A stretch of 64,000 nucleotides of DNA from Myxococcota bacterium (GTDB lineage Bacteria > Myxococcota_A > UBA9160 > UBA4427), in contig JAWKRT010000001.1 of assembly GCA_041389495.1 (NCBI GenBank), positions 1,550,001 through 1,614,000 on the forward strand, read 5' to 3'. The stretch's first letter is position 1, and each line of letters opens with the position of its first letter. Positions 8,001-15,192 of the stretch are shown here, one piece after another. The position numbers and the translations under genes were made by a program. The notes under the pieces are model-generated. The model saw only the letters and a list, made by a program, of their open reading frames with translations. It ran no database searches and had not been told where the DNA came from.

Positions 8001-8222
8001 CTACTCCTTCTCGTAGAGCTTGACGACGCGCACCTTGCCGGGCGCGGCGTCGAGACAGAGGTCGCACAGCGTGCACTCGTCGAGGTTCGCCTCGACGATG
8101 CGCACGCCCGCGTCCGTGGCCTCGAAGATGTCGACGGGGCACGCGTCGTCGAGCCTGCGCGCGACCTCCGGGTCGCGGGCCGCGCTCGGGTCGACCACGA
8201 CGTCGATGAAGAGTCCGGGCAT
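8001..8222 (-). CDS. Short half-ferredoxin, one [4Fe-4S] cluster
   Basis: This 73-residue protein carries CPVDIFE (C28) and CTLCDLC (C50, C53, C56). In two-cluster ferredoxins the CxxCxxC of one half pairs with the CP of the other; here exactly one such set is left, so a single [4Fe-4S] cluster is expected. The remainder is acidic, with an N-terminal beta strand GLFIDVVVD. Its ATG overlaps the ligase alpha stop by one base (TGATG), and the lyase gene starts 5 bases after its stop, so it is translated with them. Neither CoA ligation nor malyl-CoA cleavage is a redox reaction, so the electron partner is not obvious. The CCR-like reductase across the divergent promoter uses NAD(P)H in its family. 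Confidence 0.8.
   Translation of the reverse strand: MPGLFIDVVVDPSAARDPEVARRLDDACPVDIFEATDAGVRIVEANLDECTLCDLCLDAAPGKVRVVKLYEKE
8004..8009 (-). promoter_or_regulatory. Ribosome binding site for the GTG start of mcl
   Basis: AAGGAG on the minus strand is 8 bases from GTG 7995 and lies within the last codons of the ferredoxin gene. It decides the GTG start over the ATG at 7965. Confidence 0.55.
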
Positions 8223-9139
8223 CACTGCTTCTCCCCGAGCGCCTTGCGGAGCAGCCCCGGGATCTCCTCGATCCGCTCCGCGACCTGGATCCCCGCCGCG
8301 CGCATGCGCTCGATCTTGTCGGCGGTCGTGTCGGCCTTGCCCTCGACGATGGTGCCGGCGTGGCCGAACCGCATGCCGGGCATCTCGTCCATGAAGCGGC
8401 CCGCCATGAACGCGACGATCGGCAGGCGCGAGCGGTGCTCCTTCACCCACTCCGCGAGCTCGGCCTCCATGCGGCCGCCGGGCTCGGAGTAGATCGCGAT
8501 CGCCTTCGTCTGCGGGTCGGCCTCGAAGAGCGGCATGAGCTCGGCGTAGGTCGTCCCGATGATGGCGTCGCCGCCGATCGAGACGGCCGTGCTCTGCCCG
8601 AGGCCCGCCGCCGTCAGCGTCGACGCGATCTCCGTCGTCATGCCGCCCGAGCGCGACATCACGCCGATCGGGCCCTTCGAGTACGCCTGGCGCGTGTTCG
8701 CCGCCGGGCCGCCGATGCCGCCCATCTTGATGCCTTCGCCCTCGGGCCCCGGCGAGATGAGGCCCAGGCAGTTCGGCCCGATGATGCGCGCGCCGCGCAG
8801 CTTCGCGAGCTCGACGCACTGCGCGACCTCGCGCCGCGGCACGCGCTCGGTGACGACGACGACGAGCTCGATGCCGTTCTCGATCGCCTCGAACACCGCG
8901 TCCTTCGTGAAGTTCGGCGGCACGCAGACGATCGAGCCCGTGACCTTCTGGTCCTTCGTGATGTCGCGGACGCAGTCGTAGACGGGGACGCCGTAGACGT
9001 CGCGGCCCGCGCGCCCCGGCGTGACGCCGCCGACGATCCTGCTTCCGTAGGCCAGGTTCTCGCGCGTCAGGCTCACGGCCTCGCGGCCCGTGATGCCCTG
9101 CACGATGAACGTCGTGTCGCGGTCGATCAGGATGCTCAT
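8222..9139 (-). CDS. ADP-forming acyl-CoA ligase alpha subunit (SucD/MtkB-like)
   Basis: The alpha chain of the succinyl-CoA synthetase superfamily binds CoA and carries the phosphohistidine. The 305-residue product has the CoA-binding Rossmann start IVQGITGREAVSLTRENLAYG, GPNCLGLISP near 121, and MSRSGGMTTE near 161. The phosphorylated histidine is H260 in MRFGHAGTIVEG. Its gene overlaps the beta gene by 4 bases (ATGA). The place beside malyl-CoA lyase suggests malate-CoA ligase (malate thiokinase), as in serine-cycle mtkAB-mcl clusters. Succinate-CoA ligase remains possible, because the acid specificity cannot be read by eye. Confidence 0.88.
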   Translation of the reverse strand: MSILIDRDTTFIVQGITGREAVSLTRENLAYGSRIVGGVTPGRAGRDVYGVPVYDCVRDITKDQKVTGSIVCVPPNFTKDAVFEAIENGIELVVVVTERVPRREVAQCVELAKLRGARIIGPNCLGLISPGPEGEGIKMGGIGGPAANTRQAYSKGPIGVMSRSGGMTTEIASTLTAAGLGQSTAVSIGGDAIIGTTYAELMPLFEADPQTKAIAIYSEPGGRMEAELAEWVKEHRSRLPIVAFMAGRFMDEMPGMRFGHAGTIVEGKADTTADKIERMRAAGIQVAERIEEIPGLLRKALGEKQ

Positions 9140-10347
9140 CGCGGCGCGCCTCCCATCTTCGCGACGGCGCGGCCGGCCGCCTCGAACATGCTGACGCCGC
9201 GGTCGCAGTACTCGACGCCGTACTTCGCCAGGATCTTGAAGCCCTCGTCCTCCCACGAGCCCGGGATGCGGAAGATCGCGATCACCTCGCTCGGGTCCTT
9301 GCCCATCTCGAGGCAGCCCTTGATGACACCGCGCGCGACGATGTCCACGCGCGTGTTCGACACGACGTTCATCATCACGGCGATCTTCTCGACGCCGGGC
9401 TTGCCGAGGATCAGCTTGGTGAGCTCGCAGGCCTTCTTCACGCTCGGGTTGCCGCCGATCTCGCAGTAGTTGGCCGGCTTCCCGCCGTGCTTGCGCACCG
9501 CGTCGAACAGCGTGAGCGAGCCGCCGCCCGCGCCGATCACGAGCCCGAGGTTCCCGTCGAACTCGACGACGTTGCCGGCCACGCCGCGGTGGTCGCTCGC
9601 GTCGACCTTCGCGCCGGCGATCTCGAACGGCGTCGGCGGGCGCGCGAGGCGCGTCTCCTCCTTCCCGATCCCGAGCTCGTCGAGCAGCTTCGCGTGCCGG
9701 TCGCGCGCTTCGGCCTCCATGTCGACGTGGCCGTCGAGCACGAGGAAGGTGCCGTCCTCGAGCTTCGCGAGCGGGTTGATCTCCGCGAGCGTCAGGTCGT
9801 ACTCGAGGAAGAGGTCGACCAGCTTCGCGACGATCGGCACGAGCTTGTTGAGGTCGCTGCCCGAGACGCCGACCGCGCCGATCGCCTCCTTCGCGATGCG
9901 CGGCGTCGTCGGCAGGATGGTCGACACGTGCGTCTTCGAGACGCGGTCGGGGTGCGTCTCCGCGACCTCCTCGATGTCGATGCCGCCCATGTCGGAGAAG
10001 ATCACGACCGGGAGCTTCGCGCGGCCGTCCCAGGTGACGCCGACGTAGTACTCCTGCGCGATCGGGCTCTTGCGCTCGACGAGGATCGAGCGCGCCTTCT
10101 CGCCGCGCACGACGACGGGCAGGATCTCGTCGTGGCGCGCCGCCGCCTCGTCGGGCGTGTCGGCGAACTTCACGGCGCCCGCCTTCATGCGGCCGCCCGA
10201 GAGCACCTGGCTCTTGAGCACGACCGGGCCCGCGAGCTCGCGCGCCGCGGCGCGTGCCTCGTCCGCCGTGTGCACGACGCGGCGCGGGCCGAGCGGCAGC
10301 CCGCGGCGCTCGAAGAGCGCCTTCGACTCGTATTCGTAGAAGCGCAT
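9136..10347 (-). CDS. ADP-forming acyl-CoA ligase beta subunit (SucC/MtkA-like, divergent)
   Basis: The ATP-grasp beta chain partners the alpha subunit above to make an acyl-CoA from a dicarboxylate, CoA and ATP. The 403-residue product has the N-terminal ATP-grasp fold (YEYESKALFERRGLPLG), LAEINPLAKLEDG at about 205 with the metal-binding Glu/Asn, and a C-terminal ligase domain with GLVIGAGGGSLTLFD and EIGGNPSVKKACELTKLIL. Compared with canonical SucC or MtkA it is divergent: the C-terminal phosphate-binding loop is changed and PNF/NIF motifs are missing. It is the first gene of the operon and diverges from the CCR-like gene across 214 bases. Confidence 0.85.
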   Translation of the reverse strand: MRFYEYESKALFERRGLPLGPRRVVHTADEARAAARELAGPVVLKSQVLSGGRMKAGAVKFADTPDEAAARHDEILPVVVRGEKARSILVERKSPIAQEYYVGVTWDGRAKLPVVIFSDMGGIDIEEVAETHPDRVSKTHVSTILPTTPRIAKEAIGAVGVSGSDLNKLVPIVAKLVDLFLEYDLTLAEINPLAKLEDGTFLVLDGHVDMEAEARDRHAKLLDELGIGKEETRLARPPTPFEIAGAKVDASDHRGVAGNVVEFDGNLGLVIGAGGGSLTLFDAVRKHGGKPANYCEIGGNPSVKKACELTKLILGKPGVEKIAVMMNVVSNTRVDIVARGVIKGCLEMGKDPSEVIAIFRIPGSWEDEGFKILAKYGVEYCDRGVSMFEAAGRAVAKMGGAPR

Positions 10348-10561
10348 TGGATGGAAGCCCTGGGCTCTCGGCGTCGACGTCCGGTCGCCTGCGGGCGCGA
10401 TCGCGGCCCGCTCGGCGTCCCGGCGCAGTGGGGGTGCGCGGAGCGCGACCGGGAGTCAGCGCGGGGCCTTCCGCCGATCGCGTAAGCGCGCGGACCTTAT
10501 TGCCTTTCTCGTCGCGCGGCAAGACGGTAGGGTACCCGCCCACTCGAAACCGGGGAGCGCG
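10348..10561. promoter_or_regulatory. Divergent promoter region of the CoA-ligase operon and CCR-like gene
   Basis: No gene lies in these 214 bases. The part near 10490-10535 is less GC-rich, with TTATTGCCTTTC and GGTAGGGTAC. TTGCCT (10500-10505) resembles a -35 for the plus direction, but the nearest -10-like TAGGGT lies 22 bases on, too far for a standard promoter. The shared region would let one regulator control both sides. Confidence 0.35.
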
Positions 10562-11734
10562 ATGGCGATGGGACGAACGGTCAAGGCGTACTCGATCACG
10601 ACGGAGGCCATCGAGGCGGAGGCGGCGCGCGCCAAGGCGGAGGGCGTCGAGATCGACGTCTCGCGCGTCGTCCGGCTCGACGACCTCGCGCTCCCCGACC
10701 TCGGCCCGCGCGACGTGCACCTGCGCATCCTCGCGGCGTCGGCCGAACATAACATCAGCCACGCGGCGACCGCCGACACCGTCAACATCGCCGAGGCGCG
10801 GGGCGGCAAGATGTTCCCGGGCAACTCGGCCGTCGGCGAGGTGCTCGCGGTCGGCCGCGACGTCGCGAAGTTCGCCGCGGGCGACGTCGTGATCACGCAC
10901 TGCAACGGCTCGCCCGACGCGTACGGCTTCCCGACGCGCATCTGGGCCTACGACATGCCGGACTCCGTCGGCTGGTACGCGCAGGAGGCGGTCGTCGGCG
11001 ACTGGCAGATCGTGAAGGCGCCGCTCGCCTGCGGGCTGAACCTGTGGGAGATCGCCGCGCTTCCGCTGCGCGCGCCGACCGCCTATCACATGTGGCGCCG
11101 CGCGCTCGGCATCTACCGCATCAAGGTGCCGCGCGAGCGCCGCGCCGTGCTCAACGTGCTCGGCTTCGGCGGCGGCGTCTCCGAGCTGTTCCTGATGAAC
11201 GCGAAGGCCGAGGGGCACAACGCGTTCTTCTGCTCGGGCAGTCCCGAGCGGCGCGCCGCGCTCGAGAAGCAGGGCATCGTCGGCATCGACCAGAAGGCCT
11301 ATCACCGCTTCGCGAGCCGGGACGACGTGAAGGCGTTCGGCGCCGAGGTGAAGAAGCTCACGAACGGCGAGGGCGCCGACATCGTGTGCGACATGCTGCG
11401 CGGGCCCGTCTTCGAAGCGGGCTTCTCCGTCGCCGCGCGCGAGGGCGTGAACGTCTCGGCCGGCTGGCAGCTCTCGCAGAAGATCACGTACAACTCGACG
11501 CTCGCCTCCGTGAAGCAGGTGACGCTCGATCACACGCACTACGAGACGCTCGAGGGCGTCACCGCCGCGACCGAGCTCTACGGCCGCGTCTACAAGCCCA
11601 CCGTCCACCGCGAGATCTACGCCTTCGCCGACCTCCCGCGCGCGATGGAGGAGATGACGCGCAACGTCCAGACCGGCATCCCCATCATCCGCGTGGCCGA
11701 CGCGATGCCGGACTCGGTGAAGGGGCTCGTGTAG
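10562..11734 (+). CDS. Crotonyl-CoA carboxylase/reductase-like MDR enzyme
   Basis: A 390-residue zinc-less medium-chain dehydrogenase/reductase. The stretch HCNGSPDAYGFPTRIWAYD (113-131) resembles the insertion typical of crotonyl-CoA carboxylase/reductases (VIHCN...RIWGYETPDGSFAQ, from memory). Residues corresponding to those said to hold CO2 in that family appear kept: N64, E163 in LWEIAA and H326 in LDHTHYE. The cofactor loop is LGFGGGV (200-206). CCR reductively carboxylates crotonyl-CoA or acryloyl-CoA with NADPH; the latter fits a 3-hydroxypropionate-like route. It is shorter than CCR (about 430 aa) and divergent, so a plain enoyl-CoA reductase is the alternative. GGGGAG precedes the ATG; a second in-frame ATG follows two codons later. 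Confidence 0.7.
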   Translation: MAMGRTVKAYSITTEAIEAEAARAKAEGVEIDVSRVVRLDDLALPDLGPRDVHLRILAASAEHNISHAATADTVNIAEARGGKMFPGNSAVGEVLAVGRDVAKFAAGDVVITHCNGSPDAYGFPTRIWAYDMPDSVGWYAQEAVVGDWQIVKAPLACGLNLWEIAALPLRAPTAYHMWRRALGIYRIKVPRERRAVLNVLGFGGGVSELFLMNAKAEGHNAFFCSGSPERRAALEKQGIVGIDQKAYHRFASRDDVKAFGAEVKKLTNGEGADIVCDMLRGPVFEAGFSVAAREGVNVSAGWQLSQKITYNSTLASVKQVTLDHTHYETLEGVTAATELYGRVYKPTVHREIYAFADLPRAMEEMTRNVQTGIPIIRVADAMPDSVKGLV

Positions 11735-11736
11735 GC

Positions 11737-11976
11737 GTGGTGCCGCGGCGCGCAGCGCGCGACGCAGCGCTCGGCGGCGGGCTCTCGTTCGCGACCCTCG
11801 CGGGCAGGCTCGCCTCGGGCGAGGCGTTCGCCGCGTTCGTCCGCAACGACGGGAGCGCGACGATCGCGCTCGTCCCCGAGCCCGGCACCGGCGCGCTCGC
11901 CGCGCTCGGCGTCGCGGGGCTCGCGCTCAGGCGTAGTGGCTGCGGCGCTTCACGACGACGTCGCGGTCGAGCGTGA
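11737..11976 (+). pseudogene. Relic of a PEP-CTERM protein gene (C-terminal part only)
   Basis: In this frame the DNA encodes LSFATLAGRLASGEAFAAF, then IALVPEPGTGALAALGVAGL and LALRR, a complete PEP-CTERM sorting signal (PEP, hydrophobic helix, Arg pair) with the preceding beta-strand region typical of these proteins. There is no signal peptide and no upstream body: the frame reaches back into the CCR-like gene. The family would end just after LALRR, but this frame runs on across the 3' end of the convergent mch gene (from 11927) into an Arg-rich tail. It looks like the last third of a decayed gene. A free-standing 79-residue protein from GTG 11737 is conceivable but would lack an export signal. 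Confidence 0.7.
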
Positions 11977-13018
11977 AGATCTGCGTCTTCTTCCAGCCGT
12001 CGGGTGCGTCGGCGTCGCGCTCGTGCTTGAAGCCGAGCAGGCGGGTCTCGACGACGCCGAGGTCGGGGCGGCCCGGGAGGTCGCGCTTCCCGAGCACGTC
12101 CGTGGCCGCGTAGACGGTGTCGCCCGCGAAGAGCGGCGCCGTGTGGCTCCCCGTCTTGTAGACGAGGTCGCCGAGCGCGTTGTCGCCGACGTCGGGGCTC
12201 GACAGGCCGAGGCAGAGCGTGAACGGGATGCCGCCGAACACGATCAGCCGGCCGCCGACGTACTGCTTCGGGTCGCGGTCGATCATGTGCTGGTTGCAGT
12301 GCACCTGGCTCGTGTTGTCGAGGATGCCCGTCAGCCAGATGTGCTCGTCGGTGATGGTGCGCGCGCGGGAGTGCTCGATGCGCGTGCCGGGCTCGAGATC
12401 CTCGAAGTACGAGTCGCGGCTCGACAGATGGGCGAGCCCGGCGTAGGCCTCGCGGCCGGCGTACTCCGGCAGCCAGAGCTCGCACGGCACCTCGTCGGGC
12501 GCGACGTCGAAGCCCTCGACCTCGATGCTCGCGTCGTCCTTGTAGACCTGCACCTTGCGCTGCCAGGTCATGACGATCGCCTCGTCGTCCGCGCCCACGT
12601 TCTTGCGCGCGGTCGACTGCACGGAGACGATGCCGAGGTTCGGCCGGCTCGAGGAGGGCCGCACGCCGAGGATCTTCGTCTCGACCTCGATCGTGTCGCC
12701 GACGTACACGGGCGCGCCGAAGCGCATGTCGATGTACTCGAGGTTCGCGCGCGCGTTCTCGGAGATGTCCTCGACCGTCTGCGAGAACGCGACCAGCATC
12801 GTGAGCGCGGGCGGGCAGACGAGGCCGCGGTAGCCGTGGGCGCGCGCGTGACGCGCGTTCTTCGACAGCGGGTTCGTCGCCATCGAGAAGTCCGAGAAGA
12901 TCGCGAAGAGCCCCTCGGTCACCGTCTTGCCGCCGTGGTGGCGGAACACCTGGCCGGGCCGGAAGTCCTCGAGGAAGTTGCCCGTCTTCTTGCGGACGAT
13001 GCGGGGGGCGTCGCTCAC
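11927..13018 (-). CDS. mch: Mesaconyl-CoA hydratase / beta-methylmalyl-CoA dehydratase
   Basis: A MaoC-type double hot-dog hydratase, 363 residues, that interconverts mesaconyl-C1-CoA and beta-methylmalyl-CoA. Residues 11-30 (KTGNFLEDFRPGQ) and the segment at about 87-110 (ISENARANLEY, RFGAPVYVGDT) correspond to the Chloroflexus and Rhodobacter Mch, as I recall those sequences. The second hot-dog contains VHCNQHMI and GIPFTLCLGLSS. Start is GTG 13018 with AGGAG 8 bases upstream. The gene faces the CCR-like gene; its 3' end overlaps a PEP-CTERM relic. With malyl-CoA lyase it would complete mesaconyl-CoA to glyoxylate plus propionyl-CoA. Another MaoC hydratase with a branched substrate cannot be excluded. 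Confidence 0.8.
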   Translation of the reverse strand: MSDAPRIVRKKTGNFLEDFRPGQVFRHHGGKTVTEGLFAIFSDFSMATNPLSKNARHARAHGYRGLVCPPALTMLVAFSQTVEDISENARANLEYIDMRFGAPVYVGDTIEVETKILGVRPSSSRPNLGIVSVQSTARKNVGADDEAIVMTWQRKVQVYKDDASIEVEGFDVAPDEVPCELWLPEYAGREAYAGLAHLSSRDSYFEDLEPGTRIEHSRARTITDEHIWLTGILDNTSQVHCNQHMIDRDPKQYVGGRLIVFGGIPFTLCLGLSSPDVGDNALGDLVYKTGSHTAPLFAGDTVYAATDVLGKRDLPGRPDLGVVETRLLGFKHERDADAPDGWKKTQIFTLDRDVVVKRRSHYA

Positions 13019-13064
13019 GTCGTTGGCTCCTGGGTGCGAGGGGGGCGGAGCATATCCGCCGCGC

Positions 13065-13862
13065 TCACCGGCGCCAGTCGTTGAGCGACCAGTCGTAGTC
13101 GAAGTACGCGAGGGCGGGGTCGTGCGCGGCGATCCACGCGCGATCGTCGTCGCTCGCATAACGCGCGGCGAACGCGAGCGGTCCGCCCTGCGCCTCGAAG
13201 TCCTCCGCGAACCACAGGAGGATGCGACTCGTGGTCACGCGCATCGCCGCGCGGTCGACGCGCAGCCCCTTGCGCGGGTCGGCCATCCAGCGCCGCCACG
13301 CGGCGTCGAGCTGCGCGTCGAGCGTCTCGGCGCGGAACGGCTCGCGCGCGAGCGACGGGCACGACGTCGACGCGCACACGATCGCGCCGTGGATGCGCGG
13401 CTCGCCGAGCGGGCGCAGCGTGGCGTGCTCGATCCCGTCGAGCGAGATCGCGCGCCCCTCGATGCGCGCCGCCTCCCGCTTCCAGACGGGAGCGAAGCCC
13501 GGGATGCGCACCCAGCCCGCGCCGACGTCGCGGATGCTGTCGACCGGGTAGTGCGCCACCACCGTGTCGATCGCGAGGACGTTGTAGGCGTTGATCCAGA
13601 ACGCGAGGCGCGCCTCGCGCGTCGGCAGCGCCGACGGCGTCGCCGCCTCGAGCGACGCGACGAGCGCGCGCCAGCGCGGCTCGCGCCCGAGCCCCGCGTA
13701 GTCGACGCGCGTACCGACCGTGGCGTCGACCGCCTGCGTGTACTCGGCGAGCAGCGCCGCGTAGAGGTCGAGGTCGAGATCCGCGGCGCGCGCGGCTCCG
13801 GGCACCGCACTCGCGAGGCACGCGAGCGCCGCGGCGAGCGCGCGCAGTCGGGGGTGTCGCAT
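13065..13862 (-). CDS. Exported DUF547 protein
   Basis: This 265-residue protein has a signal peptide (1-26, ending ARA) and a DUF547 domain from about 50 to 230. Family marks are WINAYNVLAIDTVV near 90, the REAARIEGRAISLDGIEH segment, the Pro/Arg-rich GEPRIHGAIVCASTSCPSL, and LLWFAEDFE near 220. A cysteine in ASTSCPSL is conserved and has suggested a papain-like fold, but activity is unproven. GAGGAGG precedes the ATG. It ends 46 bases before the mch gene in the same direction, so co-transcription is possible. It is probably periplasmic. Function is unknown. Confidence 0.88.
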   Translation of the reverse strand: MRHPRLRALAAALACLASAVPGAARAADLDLDLYAALLAEYTQAVDATVGTRVDYAGLGREPRWRALVASLEAATPSALPTREARLAFWINAYNVLAIDTVVAHYPVDSIRDVGAGWVRIPGFAPVWKREAARIEGRAISLDGIEHATLRPLGEPRIHGAIVCASTSCPSLAREPFRAETLDAQLDAAWRRWMADPRKGLRVDRAAMRVTTSRILLWFAEDFEAQGGPLAFAARYASDDDRAWIAAHDPALAYFDYDWSLNDWRR

Positions 13863-14074
13863 GGGGCCTCCTCGTCGCCGCGTCGCGCGCGAGCGCGTCC
13901 GGGCCCGGGTCGGATGCCGCGCGCGCCGCGGCGTCGCGCGCAGCGCTGCACCGCGCCGCGCGCCGTTCGCCGATCGCGCGGCGGCGAGCGGCGAGCGGCG
14001 CGCGAGGCTACCTCGCGGACGCGCGCGCGCCCGCGCTTCGCGCGGCCGGCCCGGCGCGGTGCTACACGGCGGCG
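13863..14074. other. Divergent intergenic region
   Basis: About 210 bases between the divergent DUF547 and nucleotidyltransferase-GNAT genes. It is dominated by CG-alternating sequence. TACACG at 14063-14068 lies six bases before the plus-strand ATG and could be a -10 box of a leaderless transcript. Nothing else is recognised. Confidence 0.3.
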
Positions 14075-15127
14075 ATGGCGCGCGAAGCGGCAGCGACGCG
14101 GATGACGGCCGCCGCGGTGGTCGAGGTGCTCGACGCGCTCGCGCGCGCGGGCGTGGACGTCTGCGTCGACGGCGGATGGGGCGTCGACGCGCTGCTCGGC
14201 CGCGAGACGCGCGCGCACGCCGACCTCGACCTGATCGTCGCCGCGCGCGACGCCGCGGCGCTCGATCGCGCGCTCGCTTCCGAAGGCTTCGCGCGCGCCG
14301 CCGCATCGCGCGACGGCGACGACCCGAGCGCGGGCTTCGTCCTCGTCGACGGGCAAGGGCGGAGCGTCGACGTCCATCCCGTCGCCGTCGACGCCGAGGG
14401 GCGCGGCGGGTTCCGCCTCCCGGAAGGCGGGACGTGGTGGTTCCCGCGCGCGGCGTTCGAGGGCGCCGGTCGCATCGCGCATCGCGCGGTGCGCTGCCTG
14501 TCGCCGCAGGCGCAGCTGCAGTGCCACGCGCAGGGCTATGCGCCGACCGCGACCGACCGCGCCGACATGGAGGCGCTCGCGCGCGCCTTCGGGCTCGTGC
14601 TGCCGCTCGCCTACGCGCGCTCGCTCGACGCGGATGCGAACGCCGCACCCGCGCCCGACGCCGCGCTCGGAGCAGACGCCGCGCTCGGAGCGGACGGGCC
14701 CGTCGTCCGCGCGTTCGCCGAGCGCGATCGCGCGGCCGTCGTCGCGCTCTGGCAGCGCGTGTTTCCCGACGACCCGCCGTGGAGCGACCCGCACGACGTC
14801 GTCGATCGCAAGCTCGGCGTGCAGCGCGAGCTCTTCCTCGTGGCCGAGCTCGACGGCCGCGTCGTCGCGACGGTGCTCGCGGGCTTCGACGGCGTGCGCG
14901 GCTGGGTCCACCACCTCGCCGTCCATCCCGACGTGCGCCGGCGCGGGCTCGCGACGCGCCTGCTCGACGCCGCCGAGCGCGGGCTCGAAGCGCTCGGCTG
15001 TCCGAAGCTGAACCTGCAGGTGCGGGCCGGGAACGCCGGCGCCACCGCCTTCTACGTCGCGCGCGGCTTCGCCGCCGAGGATCGCGCGAGCTTCGGCAAG
15101 CCGCTCGGCCGCTGGCGGCGCGACTAG
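14075..15127 (+). CDS. Nucleotidyltransferase-GNAT acetyltransferase fusion
   Basis: This 350-residue protein has two unrelated enzyme domains. Residues 9-185 resemble lincosamide/aminoglycoside nucleotidyltransferases (Lnu/LinB class): DGGWGVDALLGRETRAHADLDLIV holds the GG...D.D catalytic pattern, followed by SVDVHPVAVD. Residues 210-350 are a GNAT domain close to YpeA: the acetyl-CoA loop VHPDVRRRGLATRL, then GCPKLNLQVRAGN and the FYVARGF helix. The linker holds the tandem repeat ALGADAALGAD. Nucleotidyltransferases of this type modify antibiotics in some bacteria, but chromosomal relatives often have no resistance role. No Shine-Dalgarno is obvious; the transcript may be leaderless. Confidence 0.85.
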   Translation: MAREAAATRMTAAAVVEVLDALARAGVDVCVDGGWGVDALLGRETRAHADLDLIVAARDAAALDRALASEGFARAAASRDGDDPSAGFVLVDGQGRSVDVHPVAVDAEGRGGFRLPEGGTWWFPRAAFEGAGRIAHRAVRCLSPQAQLQCHAQGYAPTATDRADMEALARAFGLVLPLAYARSLDADANAAPAPDAALGADAALGADGPVVRAFAERDRAAVVALWQRVFPDDPPWSDPHDVVDRKLGVQRELFLVAELDGRVVATVLAGFDGVRGWVHHLAVHPDVRRRGLATRLLDAAERGLEALGCPKLNLQVRAGNAGATAFYVARGFAAEDRASFGKPLGRWRRD

Positions 15128-15192
15128 CACGGCTCGCCGCGCGCCGGCGTCGCGCACCGCGTTCTCCGCCCCCGCGCGCCTCGCCGTCTGCC

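Noticed and set aside
8222..10347. Simple annotation as TCA-cycle succinyl-CoA synthetase
   Set aside because: Neighbouring malyl-CoA lyase and divergence of the beta chain make malate or a related acid at least as likely; kept open as a general ADP-forming ligase pair.
10500..10533. A sigma-70 promoter for the CCR-like gene (TTGCCT ... TAGGGT)
   Set aside because: The spacer is 22 bases, too long for a standard promoter.
11735..11976. Annotating the PEP-CTERM relic as a full gene
   Set aside because: It lacks a signal peptide and body, and its frame overruns the mch gene.
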